From Bacteroidota bacterium (GTDB lineage Bacteria > Bacteroidota > Bacteroidia > Chitinophagales > JADIYW01), in NCBI GenBank assembly GCA_016705125.1, contig JADIYW010000025.1, positions 1 through 64,000 on the forward strand: a stretch of DNA of 64,000 bases. Direction: 5' to 3'. A program made the position numbers and the translations under genes. The notes beneath the pieces were generated by a model. It made no database searches. It was given only the letters and a program-made list of their open reading frames with translations, and had not been told where the DNA came from. Positions 28,807-39,342 of this stretch are shown in pieces (the stretch's first letter is position 1; each line of letters opens with the position of its first letter).

Positions 28807-28843
28807 AAAAAAGGCTATCCGGTTTTGGATAGCCTTTTTTTTT
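28807..28843 (+). terminator. Rho-independent terminator of the TonB receptor gene
   Basis: The stem GGCTATCC (28813-28820) pairs exactly with GGATAGCC (28827-28834) around a GGTTTT loop. A tract of nine T follows and A residues precede the stem. It lies about 20 bp after the receptor stop. The flanking 28844-29062 holds no gene. Confidence 0.9.
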
Positions 28844-29062
28844 CAGAAAATAGATTAGACTGCTTTTTAATTACCATTGGTTTTATAATCAAAATAAAGT
28901 TTTTTTCTCTGTCAATTCGAAATTATTAAGTTGAAATGTTATAAAATGTATTATATTTCTAGTTGTAGCATTACAACAATCTATTCTATTTAGTTTTCTA
29001 ACGGTTTAGTTAAAAAATCTTACCTGATTTGAATATTTTCATTCATATAATTGCATGCAATT

Positions 29063-30010
29063 TTACGCCCCAGCTAAATCATTTTCATGCTCTGCAACAA
29101 CTATAGTTTCCACCCAATCTTCATCTTTTACGGCGTGTTTTGACAACACTATTGGATTGCCTAAATAATCCATTCGCTTTGCAGGATATATATGTGCCTC
29201 AAACAAATAGGCCAATAAAGAATTCCTATCCAATGATTTGTGTATATGTGGCGCGACCATTTTTTCATGAAATTGGGGTAACAAACTCCAGTGCAAACCT
29301 GGTTTTAGGTGGTGTGCGCCATGAAAACCATTATTAAAAAGAAACCAATTTAATCCCTTACCTATAAAATTTCTACTGTGATTATATGGATGTGTTTCGT
29401 CACAACCATCATGTTGGAAATAATTAGTTCCCACAATGCCCCAAGCAGCATACTGATGCGGAATTAAAATAAATAAAACCGCACACTTCCAATTTACTAT
29501 AATTAACACGATTTTCAATCCTATTACTAAAACCATTTCTAATAAGTATTGGTTGAACCAAGCAGGTTTTTCTTTTCGCATCTTGTTGGCAAAACGAAGT
29601 TCACCCTTTAAAATATCACCACTCATTATAAAGAAAAATAATAATTGGTTTAGTATATTTATTTTGAAGCGAGCTTTGCTTGTTCGTATTGCATCTTTTG
29701 TTGTCTGGGTGTATTTATGGTGACTAAAATTATGTCCTGGCACGTAGGCACTTGTTGAATGTCCGTAGGTGAATGCTAAAATAATCTGAAAAATCTTATT
29801 CCATCTTTTTTTCATAAAAATGGGCACGTGAATACTATTGTGTACTATAACCGCGCAAGTAAAGGACAAGTAACAATTCAATATTACAAATAAAACAATC
29901 TGCCAAGTATTTAGCTCATTCCATAAAAACCAAGGAATAATGGCTGCTACAAAATAAAATGAAACTGTAAGTAGAGTTCGAATATCCGCTTTATATCTAA
30001 GCAAGGCCAT
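29063..30010 (-). CDS. Membrane fatty acid desaturase family protein
   Basis: The 315-residue integral membrane di-iron enzyme has three histidine boxes: HNSIH (His57-61), HNFSHH (His93-98) and HGAHH (His230-234). Hydrophobic segments separate them, as in acyl-lipid desaturases and hydroxylases. A further His pair is near HQYAAW. It would introduce a double bond or hydroxyl into a lipid chain or carotenoid, with the regiochemistry unknown. The C-terminal tail is acidic. It lies 23 bp after the divIC-like gene, so it is probably the last gene of the eno operon. Confidence 0.85.
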   Translation of the reverse strand: MALLRYKADIRTLLTVSFYFVAAIIPWFLWNELNTWQIVLFVILNCYLSFTCAVIVHNSIHVPIFMKKRWNKIFQIILAFTYGHSTSAYVPGHNFSHHKYTQTTKDAIRTSKARFKINILNQLLFFFIMSGDILKGELRFANKMRKEKPAWFNQYLLEMVLVIGLKIVLIIVNWKCAVLFILIPHQYAAWGIVGTNYFQHDGCDETHPYNHSRNFIGKGLNWFLFNNGFHGAHHLKPGLHWSLLPQFHEKMVAPHIHKSLDRNSLLAYLFEAHIYPAKRMDYLGNPIVLSKHAVKDEDWVETIVVAEHENDLAGA

Positions 30011-30033
30011 AATAATAAATATTAATTAGAAAA

Positions 30034-30369
30034 TTAAAAATCGGCCTTTCGCTGTTTTTTTTCCTCCACTATAAGATAAATATCTTCACTATCTCTTTTC
30101 ATGTGGTATTTTTCTCGTCCAAATTTTTCTAAATTTTCCCAACTACTAAAAAGTTCTTTACGTTCCTCTTTTACTTTTTCTATTTCGTTGGTATAATAAG
30201 CTTTTTGATTGTTCAATTTCATCAACTCCCGTTTTAGTTTTATTTGACCAGGAATATCGCTCCCATCCAAGAAAAATAAATATAAAACATAAGCTAATCC
30301 TACCAAAAAAAATTTATTTTTTAGAATCGCTGGTAACCTATTAAGCCAAGTAGAACCTTCGCCTGCCAT
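30034..30369 (-). CDS. Septum formation initiator, DivIC/FtsB-like
   Basis: The 111-residue protein has one membrane helix (about residues 17-33, FFLVGLAYVLYLFFL) followed by a coiled coil (KRELMKLNNQKAYYTNEIEK) and the family's C-terminal motif around LEKFGREKYHMKRDSEDIYL. In DivIC/FtsB the same region ends in an ARE/GREKY-type motif before the globular end. It should be part of the divisome FtsQ-L-B bridge. It follows eno by 11 bp, an arrangement common in many bacteria. Confidence 0.85.
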   Translation of the reverse strand: MAGEGSTWLNRLPAILKNKFFLVGLAYVLYLFFLDGSDIPGQIKLKRELMKLNNQKAYYTNEIEKVKEERKELFSSWENLEKFGREKYHMKRDSEDIYLIVEEKKQRKADF

Positions 30370-30380
30370 TTTTTATTTGT

Positions 30381-31790
<1,410 letters not shown>

Positions 31791-31820
31791 TATATTTATT
31801 CAATTGATACATTAAACGAA

Positions 31821-32465
31821 TTATTTTCCTCCGTCTAGTTCATCTTGCCAAGCCTTAAGTTCAGCCCATTTACCTTCATAAGCCATTAATGACTGTTTAG
31901 GCCATGTACCAGGATCATGTACTTGGTATTGTTCACCACCTCCATCAAGTATTGCTCTACAAGTTTCAAATGAAGCTTCAGATAGTCCTTTCCAAGTATT
32001 AATACCTGCCGCATGAAACAATTCTTCAATTTTCGGCCCAATACCTTCAACTATTTTCAAGTCATCTTGCTTTATTTTTTTACCATATACACTTGCAGCT
32101 AAATCTGCATCAAATGGCAATAGTGTAACTGATAATTTACTATTTCTACAAGCCTCCAAATCAGCTCTTAATTGAGCAATTGTAGCCAAGTCGGCAGAAT
32201 TATCTACAGAAACATTTGCATTAGCCCTTAAAGAAGCTAACTCCGCTTCAAGACTTCCAAATTTTGTTTTCCAACTGTCTACATCACCAGACAAACTATT
32301 ACTCAAAGATAAATGCTTATCTCTGTCTTTTGTTAAGTTGCCTAATTGAATGCGTAAATCATCCGAATTGTCATTGCCTTTAGACAATAATTTTCCTAAA
32401 AGATATCCTAAAATGGCGCTTATTAAACCAACTAAAAGTGGTATTAAAATACAAGGTATACACAT
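31821..32465 (-). CDS. Membrane-anchored helix-hairpin-helix domain protein
   Basis: The 214-residue protein has an N-terminal membrane helix (PCILIPLLVGLISAILGYLL), a coiled-coil region (about residues 40-105, SWKTKFGSLEAELASLRAN) and a C-terminal HhH-like domain: DDLKIVEGIGPKIEELFHAA followed by GINTWKGLSEASFETCRAIL. Similar C-terminal modules occur in Bacteroidota proteins that are often mis-annotated as ribosomal L21-like, and their role is unknown. The gene follows the OmpA gene by 28 bp and shares its terminator, suggesting a joint envelope function. Confidence 0.6.
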   Translation of the reverse strand: MCIPCILIPLLVGLISAILGYLLGKLLSKGNDNSDDLRIQLGNLTKDRDKHLSLSNSLSGDVDSWKTKFGSLEAELASLRANANVSVDNSADLATIAQLRADLEACRNSKLSVTLLPFDADLAASVYGKKIKQDDLKIVEGIGPKIEELFHAAGINTWKGLSEASFETCRAILDGGGEQYQVHDPGTWPKQSLMAYEGKWAELKAWQDELDGGK

Positions 32466-32493
32466 AATTTATTGTTTTTTTGATTAAAATGAT

Positions 32494-33408
32494 TTATTGA
32501 ATACTTACAACGGTTCTTCTATTTTTTGCTTTTCCTTCTTCAGTAGCATTGTCTGCAATTGGCACATCTGGTCCTTTTGATGAACTAATTATTTTGGCAT
32601 CAGGAATTCCATTCTTTACAAGATATTGCTTGGCAAAATCAGCTCTTCCTTGCCCTAATTTTATATTATTTGCTCTATCTCCAGTATTGTCTGTATGGCC
32701 AACCGCACTAATATTTGCTGTACTTACATGATCTAAATATTTAACCATATCCGCCACTTTTTGTCTCTCTTCGGCAGTCAAATTTACATCAGATTGATTG
32801 GTATTGAAATATAAAATTAATGGGTTTGCATTAATTTTCTCTTTTAAAGCATTCCAATCTTCACCGCTTTTTTCACCTGGTTTTGCTTGCATTATTTCTG
32901 ACAAGGCAAAATCAATTGGACCTAATACAGTATCAACATTCATAGCCCAAGCATCTTTTATTTGACCATCAATTTCCAACCTGTCAGAGGCAATCCCTTT
33001 AGAAATTAAATAATTTTTTACATCGTTGGCACGTGCAAATCCTAAATTGGGAAATGCTGAAGTATTTGTTTCTGCTGAAGTACAATAACCCGTAATGGTA
33101 CATTTCTGATTTTTGCCTTTAGTAAGGAATTCACCCAATTGGTCAATACCAAAATTAATTGAATCACTTATTGGCAATAAGTGTCCAAATTCATTCTTAG
33201 TAAATCGAAAATTATCATAACTTTCGTATTTTAACCCATCTCCATTTAAGTTAAAATTGCGATATTCTCCTGAACCATTAGCCTCTACAGCTACTTCTTG
33301 GCCAGAATTTGGATTTTTACAACACCCACAACAAAACTTCCAGTACAAAAATGTACCTATAAGAATCGTTAGAAGGATGCCTAATAAGTAAGCAACTTTT
33401 TTTGACAT
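32494..33408 (-). CDS. OmpA-family peptidoglycan-binding protein with duplicated domain
   Basis: The 304-residue protein has an N-terminal membrane helix (AYLLGILLTILIGTFLYWKF) followed by a Cys-rich CCGCC patch. The C-terminal 100 residues are a classical OmpA-like domain: LYFNTNQSDVNLTAEERQKV, ISAVGHTDNTGDRANNIKLG, AKNRRTVVSIQ. A more divergent first copy sits at about residues 75-150 (ITGYCTSAETNTSAFPNLGF, ARANDVKNYLISKGI), so the domain seems duplicated. The good copy should bind peptidoglycan diaminopimelate through the Asp of HTDN and the Arg of NRR. Confidence 0.85.
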   Translation of the reverse strand: MSKKVAYLLGILLTILIGTFLYWKFCCGCCKNPNSGQEVAVEANGSGEYRNFNLNGDGLKYESYDNFRFTKNEFGHLLPISDSINFGIDQLGEFLTKGKNQKCTITGYCTSAETNTSAFPNLGFARANDVKNYLISKGIASDRLEIDGQIKDAWAMNVDTVLGPIDFALSEIMQAKPGEKSGEDWNALKEKINANPLILYFNTNQSDVNLTAEERQKVADMVKYLDHVSTANISAVGHTDNTGDRANNIKLGQGRADFAKQYLVKNGIPDAKIISSSKGPDVPIADNATEEGKAKNRRTVVSIQ

Positions 33409-33565
33409 ATTTATATTTTTTAGTTAATTAAACATTTTGCCCACCAATGATTGGGGTCTTTTATTGGGCAGGCATTTGGTGAAAAAACTTGTAATTGCTA
33501 ATACAAGATTGCGGACATGCAAATAATTATTCCTTAATTTGAAATTAATGTTAATATTATATTAA

Positions 33566-33600
33566 CAAAAAAAAAGGGTATTGATTTAAAACCAACACCC
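33566..33600 (-). terminator. Rho-independent terminator of the third giant FnIII gene
   Basis: Read leftward, GGGTGTTG pairs with CAATACCC (one G-T pair) around GTTTTAAAT and runs into nine T. It lies 26 bp past the stop of the 33627-39308 gene. The remaining gap to the OmpA gene shows no coding content. Confidence 0.85.
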
Positions 33601-33626
33601 AATTATTTAGTTAATATAGTATAGCC

Positions 33627-36600
33627 CTATTCTATAATAACTAATTTGCCTAAATATTTTTCTTCTCCATTTGTAATCTCTATAAAGTATAGCCCCCTTG
33701 TAACATTTTCCAAAATATAATTTTGTATATTTTCTCCTTCAAAAGATTCAAACCTATCTTCTTTAACCACCTTTCCTGTTAAATCAAAAATCCTTAATTG
33801 GCTATTTGAATTGGATTTTGAATTAAACTTGATGCTAAATTCAGATTTTGCAGGATTTGGTATAATAGTAATTTTTTGTGGTGTCGTATTTATATTTGAA
33901 ACTGTTGGAGATTGTTTTCCAATTTCACCACCGCCTGATTGCAAGACATCTGTTTGGAAGACAAGTCCTCTAACAGGACTTAATCCCTCTTCTCCACAAT
34001 CACTGGTGATGTCTACCTTATAAGAATAAGATTTAGAAGCATCGGAGGCATTTAAACCCCTAATGGTAACCGAATGTTGGTCGCCAGGAACTGAAGTATT
34101 GTATGCTGGACCAAAAGTTCCATCACGTAACACTTCTCTATATTTGACATAAAATGCTTCAGGCTTGCCTACAATATCCCAATAAATTAACACTTCTGAT
34201 GGGGTTCGGGCATCCTTAATAGCGATCACACCATCTGGACCATTTTTACAATCTCCCCCTTCACCACCTAATCCATTTGGAAGTGTTACAAAACCCCATT
34301 GGCTCCAATATGAAGGTGGCATGTCCTCATTACAATATGACCTTACTGACCATTGATATTTTTTACCTGGCACACAATTATAAATTGTTGCAAAATGCCC
34401 CCAATTATAAACATAATTCCAATCTCCATTACCGCCATCATCTGGATCAATTCTATATCTTATTTCAAATTGTGATGCAGGAGAATCCCAATTACATTTA
34501 AATGCAGTGGAAGAAATTGCTTCTTCATGAAGGTTTGTTGGTGGATATAAATTACAAAATTCATTTCGAGTCCATATTTCTTTAAAGGCAGTATAATCCC
34601 CATAACCTCCATTTCCTGATGAGCAAATTGCTCTAATCCTAAATTTATACTTTGTATTTTGTACTAAACCATCTCGTATGTGTGTGATAATATCCTCCGG
34701 GCTTGCAAAACTAATATTAAAAGTCACACTACCAAAAGTTGGAGGAAATCCATCGCCTGCTATTGCGCTATATTCTATCTCATAATCTACAGCATTTGCA
34801 ACTCTTTCCCATTGTAAGGTTACTGCATTAACTGAATTACTTTCAAGTTGAAATTTATTTATATTAGGCGTTGCACAACCTCCGGTTGTAAATTTGGGTT
34901 GTCCACTCCAATCACTTTCCCCAGTAGAACAAATTGTTTTTACTCGCCAAAAATATTCTGTTCCTAATTCCAGATTACTTAAAGTTAAAACAGATGTGGT
35001 GGGTAAAATTTCATAATAATCATACACTCCATTTTCACCTTTTTTAATTTCCAATACCCATTTAATAGGACTCCAACTATTGCTGGTCCAATTAAGAGTG
35101 GCTCCATTTGCACTTATATTTGTTACAAACAATGCACTTGGTGCATTTAGTGTACAATCATCTTTGGTAATAAACTCTTTTTCTACACTCCATGAGCTCG
35201 TATCAGGAGCCAAACAGACCGTTTGAACAATATATTCGTATTTCTTTCCTTCACCTAATCCCGTTAAATTTAGAATATTGCCACCAATATTTGTAGTCAC
35301 CCAACTACCCATAGGAGGAGATAATTTCCTATATTTTATATTATAAGAAACTGCACCAGGAACAGGATCCCAGCTAATTGAAGCTCCACCAATAACGTTT
35401 GACATGGCATTAATTCCATCTGGTAATCTGCAACCAATAGTAGTAAAACTTGATAAGTTACTAAATTCTGATTCCCCTGAAGGACAAATTGGTTTTACTT
35501 TCCACCAATATTTTGTTTCAGGTTCTAAATTTATGGCTTGATAGAAATTAGTGCTTACAAAATAAGTTAAACCAGTTGGATTTCCATCTTTTCTGATACT
35601 TACTTCGTATTGTGTGGCTTGACTTATGGCCGTCCACTCCAATTTAGCAGCATTTTCAGTTATATTATTAGCTATTAAACCTGCAACTGGAACTAAAGTA
35701 CATGGTGTTTTGACCACAAATGTAGCAATTGGGCTCCATAAACTTGTATCTGGCGACTGGCAAATACTCTGAATCTGAAATTCATAAGTGGCACCATTGG
35801 TTAAAAAATTAATATCCAGCGCATTGCCCGCAGTACTATTTAATATCCAATTTTGAGTACCAACCAAACGGTATCTAATTTTATAATTAATAGCCACATT
35901 AATAGTTGTCCAACTTATAGTCCCTACTCCGAGTGCATTTGAAACGCCTTTGATGTTTGTAGGCAATACGCATTCATCCCATGTTTTAAATGATTTAAAA
36001 GAATCTGTAAAATCACTCTGACTGGTGGCGCAATTGTTTTTTACTTTCCAAAAATAGGTAGTACCAGGAGTTAATCCTGTTAATTCTAAAAATGTATTCG
36101 TAATATTCAAATTTTTAATCCAAGTACTTGAGCCAACTGGTTTGTACCACAATTCGTATGAAGTAGCACCAACTGCTGCTGTCCAGCTTAATTTGGCTTT
36201 GGTGCTTGTGATATTAGAACTCACTAAATTTGTTGGTGGGTTAAAATTACAAGGTGTTAATGTTGTAAAAGGAAAAATAGGACTAAAAGCACTTGAGTCG
36301 GGTGCACTACATTTGGCTTGTACTTTAAAAACATAATTTGTCCCTGGCAACAATCCAGTTAATTTGGTTGAATCATTTGCTACATATTTCGTGGTCCAGA
36401 TATTGCTACTTGCAAGTTTATATTTAACTATAAAAAGCCCTACATCGCCTCCACCAGTTTTCCAAACCAAGGTAGCTTTATTTGTGCCCAAATTTTCAAC
36501 TCCCAAATTTTTTGGTTCTTTACAAATCGGATCAGTAATAAACAAAGTACTCGGACTACTAAAATCACTCGCAGATCCATCCATACAAATACTCTTTACT

Positions 36601-39308
36601 TTCCATAAATATTCTGTATTTGGCATCAAACCATTTAATTTTACAGAAATATTAGGGTTATTTCCTATTGGAAGTGGACCTTTTTGATTTATGCCAATTT
36701 TCATACTTGCTGTATCAGGATTTGGCGCACTTATTATTGTATCATTTCCACTTGTATTTGCTATTGAATCGCAATTCCAATCATTATCTGATACCTTTTT
36801 GAAACAAAAAACGTAGGCTAAAACTGGAGGATTTGGATTACGTTTCCAATTTAGAGTGGCCGAATAGGCCGAAATGTTTGAGGTATTTATACTCGATTGC
36901 AAAGGAGGAAAACAACCGCTTAAAGTAGTAAAAGTAACATTTGCTGAATAAGCACTCTCAAAACCTGAACCACAAATGCTTTTCACCCTCCATTGATAAT
37001 TAAGACTACCAGTTAAACCTGTAATTACAACTGAATTAGAAGTTGGATTTGGTAATACATCAATCCAAGCACCCCAAGTACCATTGGCATTTTTAGGTCG
37101 ATATTGTACTGAATAGGCCAAGGCACCACCTGCAACATCCCAAACCAAATTTGCAGAACTTGAAGTAATATTAATTGTATTCATTCCTGTAGGAAGCTCA
37201 CATAAAACTGGTATAGTACTAAAACTTGTTATCGGTGTTGACCAATTACTTTCTAAAGTAGCCGAACAAACACTTTTTACTTGCCATTGATAAGCATGGT
37301 CGGGGGTTAATCCAACTAAGTTATAAAAATTTGAACCTGCTGAAAACTCTTGCCATGGCCCCCATGCCCCTGTCGCTTCCTTTTCTCTATACTGTACTTT
37401 GTATGATAATGCAGATGGGTTAGTTGTCCATGAAAGTGTAGCCGAAACAGTAGTAATATTGTTTGTAATTGGGCTCGATGGTGGGTTGCAAGTTAAAGAT
37501 AATGTTTGAAAAACAGGGTTAGGTGTTGACGAATAATTGCTTTCACTTCCTCCACAAACCGTTTTTATTCTAAAAGTATAACTTTCACTTGAAGACAAAC
37601 CACTTAATAAATAAATATTAGTTGTTGGATTAGGATTTACAACAATCCAATTTGCAGCACCAACCATTTTATATTCAACAACATATGAGGATGATGCGCC
37701 AACTGAATTCCAATTTAAAACTGCGGAGTTTGTATTTACATTAGAGGCAAATAAATTGATTGGTGCATCGCAAGTAAGTCCAATTGTAGAAAAATTAATA
37801 ATTGGTGTTGACCAGTCGCTTTCAATGGTTGGAGAACAAATAGATTTAACTTGCCATTGATAATCTTGACTTGGCAAAAGGGTAGAAATAGTTAATGAGT
37901 TTGTAACACTTGGCGCACTCACCCAAGCCTCCCAAGCACCGCTAGAATTTTTTTTCCTATACTGTACCATATAAGAAAGGGCTGAGGGAACTGCATTCCA
38001 ATTAAAGGTTGCTGCTGTCGGGGTAATATTAGTAGTATTTCCACCAGTCGGAATATTACAGTTAAGTGTTGTGAATAAAATTGATGGACTTGACCAAGCA
38101 CTTTCTGTAGTGGGTGAACAAACTGATTTCACTTCCCATTGATAATTTTTATCCATAGTTAGGCCAGTCGCAGTGAATGAGTTTACGATGCTATTTCCCA
38201 AAATCCATGGCCCCCAAGCGCCAGTTGGTTGTTTCTCTCTATATTGAATTTTATAAGAAGTAGCTCCGGGTACAGTTGCCCATCCGAAAATGGCAGAATT
38301 TATAGTAATTCCAGTAGTCGTTTGGGAAATTGGAACATCACAAGTTAAAGGGTTGGTTTGAAAAGTAGGGTTAGGCGTTGCAGAATAGGCACTTTCTGTG
38401 CCATTGCAAATTGTTTTTATTCTATATACATAAATTGAACCTGGTGTTAAACCCACTAAATTTACACTATTCGTAGTTGGATTAGGGGAGAAAATAGTAA
38501 AATTAGGATTTGAGTTTAACCTATATTCAAATTGATAGGAAATAGCTCCATTAGAAACTGCCCAGTTAATAGTTGCACTATTTATTGTAATATTTGTAGC
38601 TGTAAATCCTGATGGCACTGCACAAGGACTCAGCGTAGAAAAGCCAATTATTGGAGTTGACCAATTACTTTCTCCAGTACTACATACCGTTTTTACTTGC
38701 CATTGGTAATCACTTGATGGGATTAAGCCGTTGGCATTAAATGAAATTCCTGTTGGGTCTGGAGTAGGATTTTGCCAGATATCCCAGCTTCCATTTGACA
38801 ACTTAATTCTATATCTCACCTTATAGGATTGTGCGCCAACGACTGAAGTCCAATTAAAAGTAGCACTTGTGGTTGTGATGGCTGTAGTAGTGGTATTTGT
38901 AGGGTCAAGACATGAATTGAGTGCAGTGGTAAAGGTATTATTTGCACTATAAGCAGAATTACCACTTGGGCATTTTGACTTAACTTTATATTGGTAAATA
39001 GAGCTTGGGGTAAGACCCGTCAGGTTCAAAGAATTTGTAGGAGATTGTGTGGTTATCCAGGAACCTCCATTTATTTTATGAGCAAATTCATATCCCGTCG
39101 CACCATTTACTGGATCACATCCAACCGTAGCAGTAGTGCTAGTAATATTAGAATGCACTAAATTTGTTGGAACATCACAAGCTAAAGTTTTTTTCAAAAC
39201 CAAGGTTTCAAAATTAGCATTTATTCCTAATCCAATCTCTTTCGCCCCTAGGGTGAAAAATGTATTTATAACAAATATAAATCCTACAATAATTTTTAAA
39301 TTTTTCAT
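33627..39308 (-). CDS. Giant T9SS-secreted fibronectin type III concatemer (about 1893 aa, 18 modules)
   Basis: A signal peptide (MKNLKIIVGFIFVINTFFTL) is followed by about 18 FnIII modules of roughly 95-105 residues. Each starts with Cys-x-x-Pro (CDVPTNLVHSNITSTTATV) and contains a second Cys in the WQVKS(V/I)C strand. The last about 80 residues are a type A T9SS sorting domain: ITIIPNPAKSEFSIKFN, LRIFDLTGKVV, LYFIEITNGEEKYLGKL. The protein should be exported, processed and released or anchored at the surface, perhaps as an adhesin. No catalytic domain is visible. The start at 39308 is chosen because the 14 codons upstream are charged and would hide the signal peptide. The sibling gene ends 34 bp upstream. 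Confidence 0.85.
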   Translation of the reverse strand: MKNLKIIVGFIFVINTFFTLGAKEIGLGINANFETLVLKKTLACDVPTNLVHSNITSTTATVGCDPVNGATGYEFAHKINGGSWITTQSPTNSLNLTGLTPSSIYQYKVKSKCPSGNSAYSANNTFTTALNSCLDPTNTTTTAITTTSATFNWTSVVGAQSYKVRYRIKLSNGSWDIWQNPTPDPTGISFNANGLIPSSDYQWQVKTVCSTGESNWSTPIIGFSTLSPCAVPSGFTATNITINSATINWAVSNGAISYQFEYRLNSNPNFTIFSPNPTTNSVNLVGLTPGSIYVYRIKTICNGTESAYSATPNPTFQTNPLTCDVPISQTTTGITINSAIFGWATVPGATSYKIQYREKQPTGAWGPWILGNSIVNSFTATGLTMDKNYQWEVKSVCSPTTESAWSSPSILFTTLNCNIPTGGNTTNITPTAATFNWNAVPSALSYMVQYRKKNSSGAWEAWVSAPSVTNSLTISTLLPSQDYQWQVKSICSPTIESDWSTPIINFSTIGLTCDAPINLFASNVNTNSAVLNWNSVGASSSYVVEYKMVGAANWIVVNPNPTTNIYLLSGLSSSESYTFRIKTVCGGSESNYSSTPNPVFQTLSLTCNPPSSPITNNITTVSATLSWTTNPSALSYKVQYREKEATGAWGPWQEFSAGSNFYNLVGLTPDHAYQWQVKSVCSATLESNWSTPITSFSTIPVLCELPTGMNTINITSSSANLVWDVAGGALAYSVQYRPKNANGTWGAWIDVLPNPTSNSVVITGLTGSLNYQWRVKSICGSGFESAYSANVTFTTLSGCFPPLQSSINTSNISAYSATLNWKRNPNPPVLAYVFCFKKVSDNDWNCDSIANTSGNDTIISAPNPDTASMKIGINQKGPLPIGNNPNISVKLNGLMPNTEYLWKVKSICMDGSASDFSSPSTLFITDPICKEPKNLGVENLGTNKATLVWKTGGGDVGLFIVKYKLASSNIWTTKYVANDSTKLTGLLPGTNYVFKVQAKCSAPDSSAFSPIFPFTTLTPCNFNPPTNLVSSNITSTKAKLSWTAAVGATSYELWYKPVGSSTWIKNLNITNTFLELTGLTPGTTYFWKVKNNCATSQSDFTDSFKSFKTWDECVLPTNIKGVSNALGVGTISWTTINVAINYKIRYRLVGTQNWILNSTAGNALDINFLTNGATYEFQIQSICQSPDTSLWSPIATFVVKTPCTLVPVAGLIANNITENAAKLEWTAISQATQYEVSIRKDGNPTGLTYFVSTNFYQAINLEPETKYWWKVKPICPSGESEFSNLSSFTTIGCRLPDGINAMSNVIGGASISWDPVPGAVSYNIKYRKLSPPMGSWVTTNIGGNILNLTGLGEGKKYEYIVQTVCLAPDTSSWSVEKEFITKDDCTLNAPSALFVTNISANGATLNWTSNSWSPIKWVLEIKKGENGVYDYYEILPTTSVLTLSNLELGTEYFWRVKTICSTGESDWSGQPKFTTGGCATPNINKFQLESNSVNAVTLQWERVANAVDYEIEYSAIAGDGFPPTFGSVTFNISFASPEDIITHIRDGLVQNTKYKFRIRAICSSGNGGYGDYTAFKEIWTRNEFCNLYPPTNLHEEAISSTAFKCNWDSPASQFEIRYRIDPDDGGNGDWNYVYNWGHFATIYNCVPGKKYQWSVRSYCNEDMPPSYWSQWGFVTLPNGLGGEGGDCKNGPDGVIAIKDARTPSEVLIYWDIVGKPEAFYVKYREVLRDGTFGPAYNTSVPGDQHSVTIRGLNASDASKSYSYKVDITSDCGEEGLSPVRGLVFQTDVLQSGGGEIGKQSPTVSNINTTPQKITIIPNPAKSEFSIKFNSKSNSNSQLRIFDLTGKVVKEDRFESFEGENIQNYILENVTRGLYFIEITNGEEKYLGKLVIIE

Positions 39309-39342
39309 CTCTTTTCGTTTAATTTTGAATTGGTCAGTTTTC

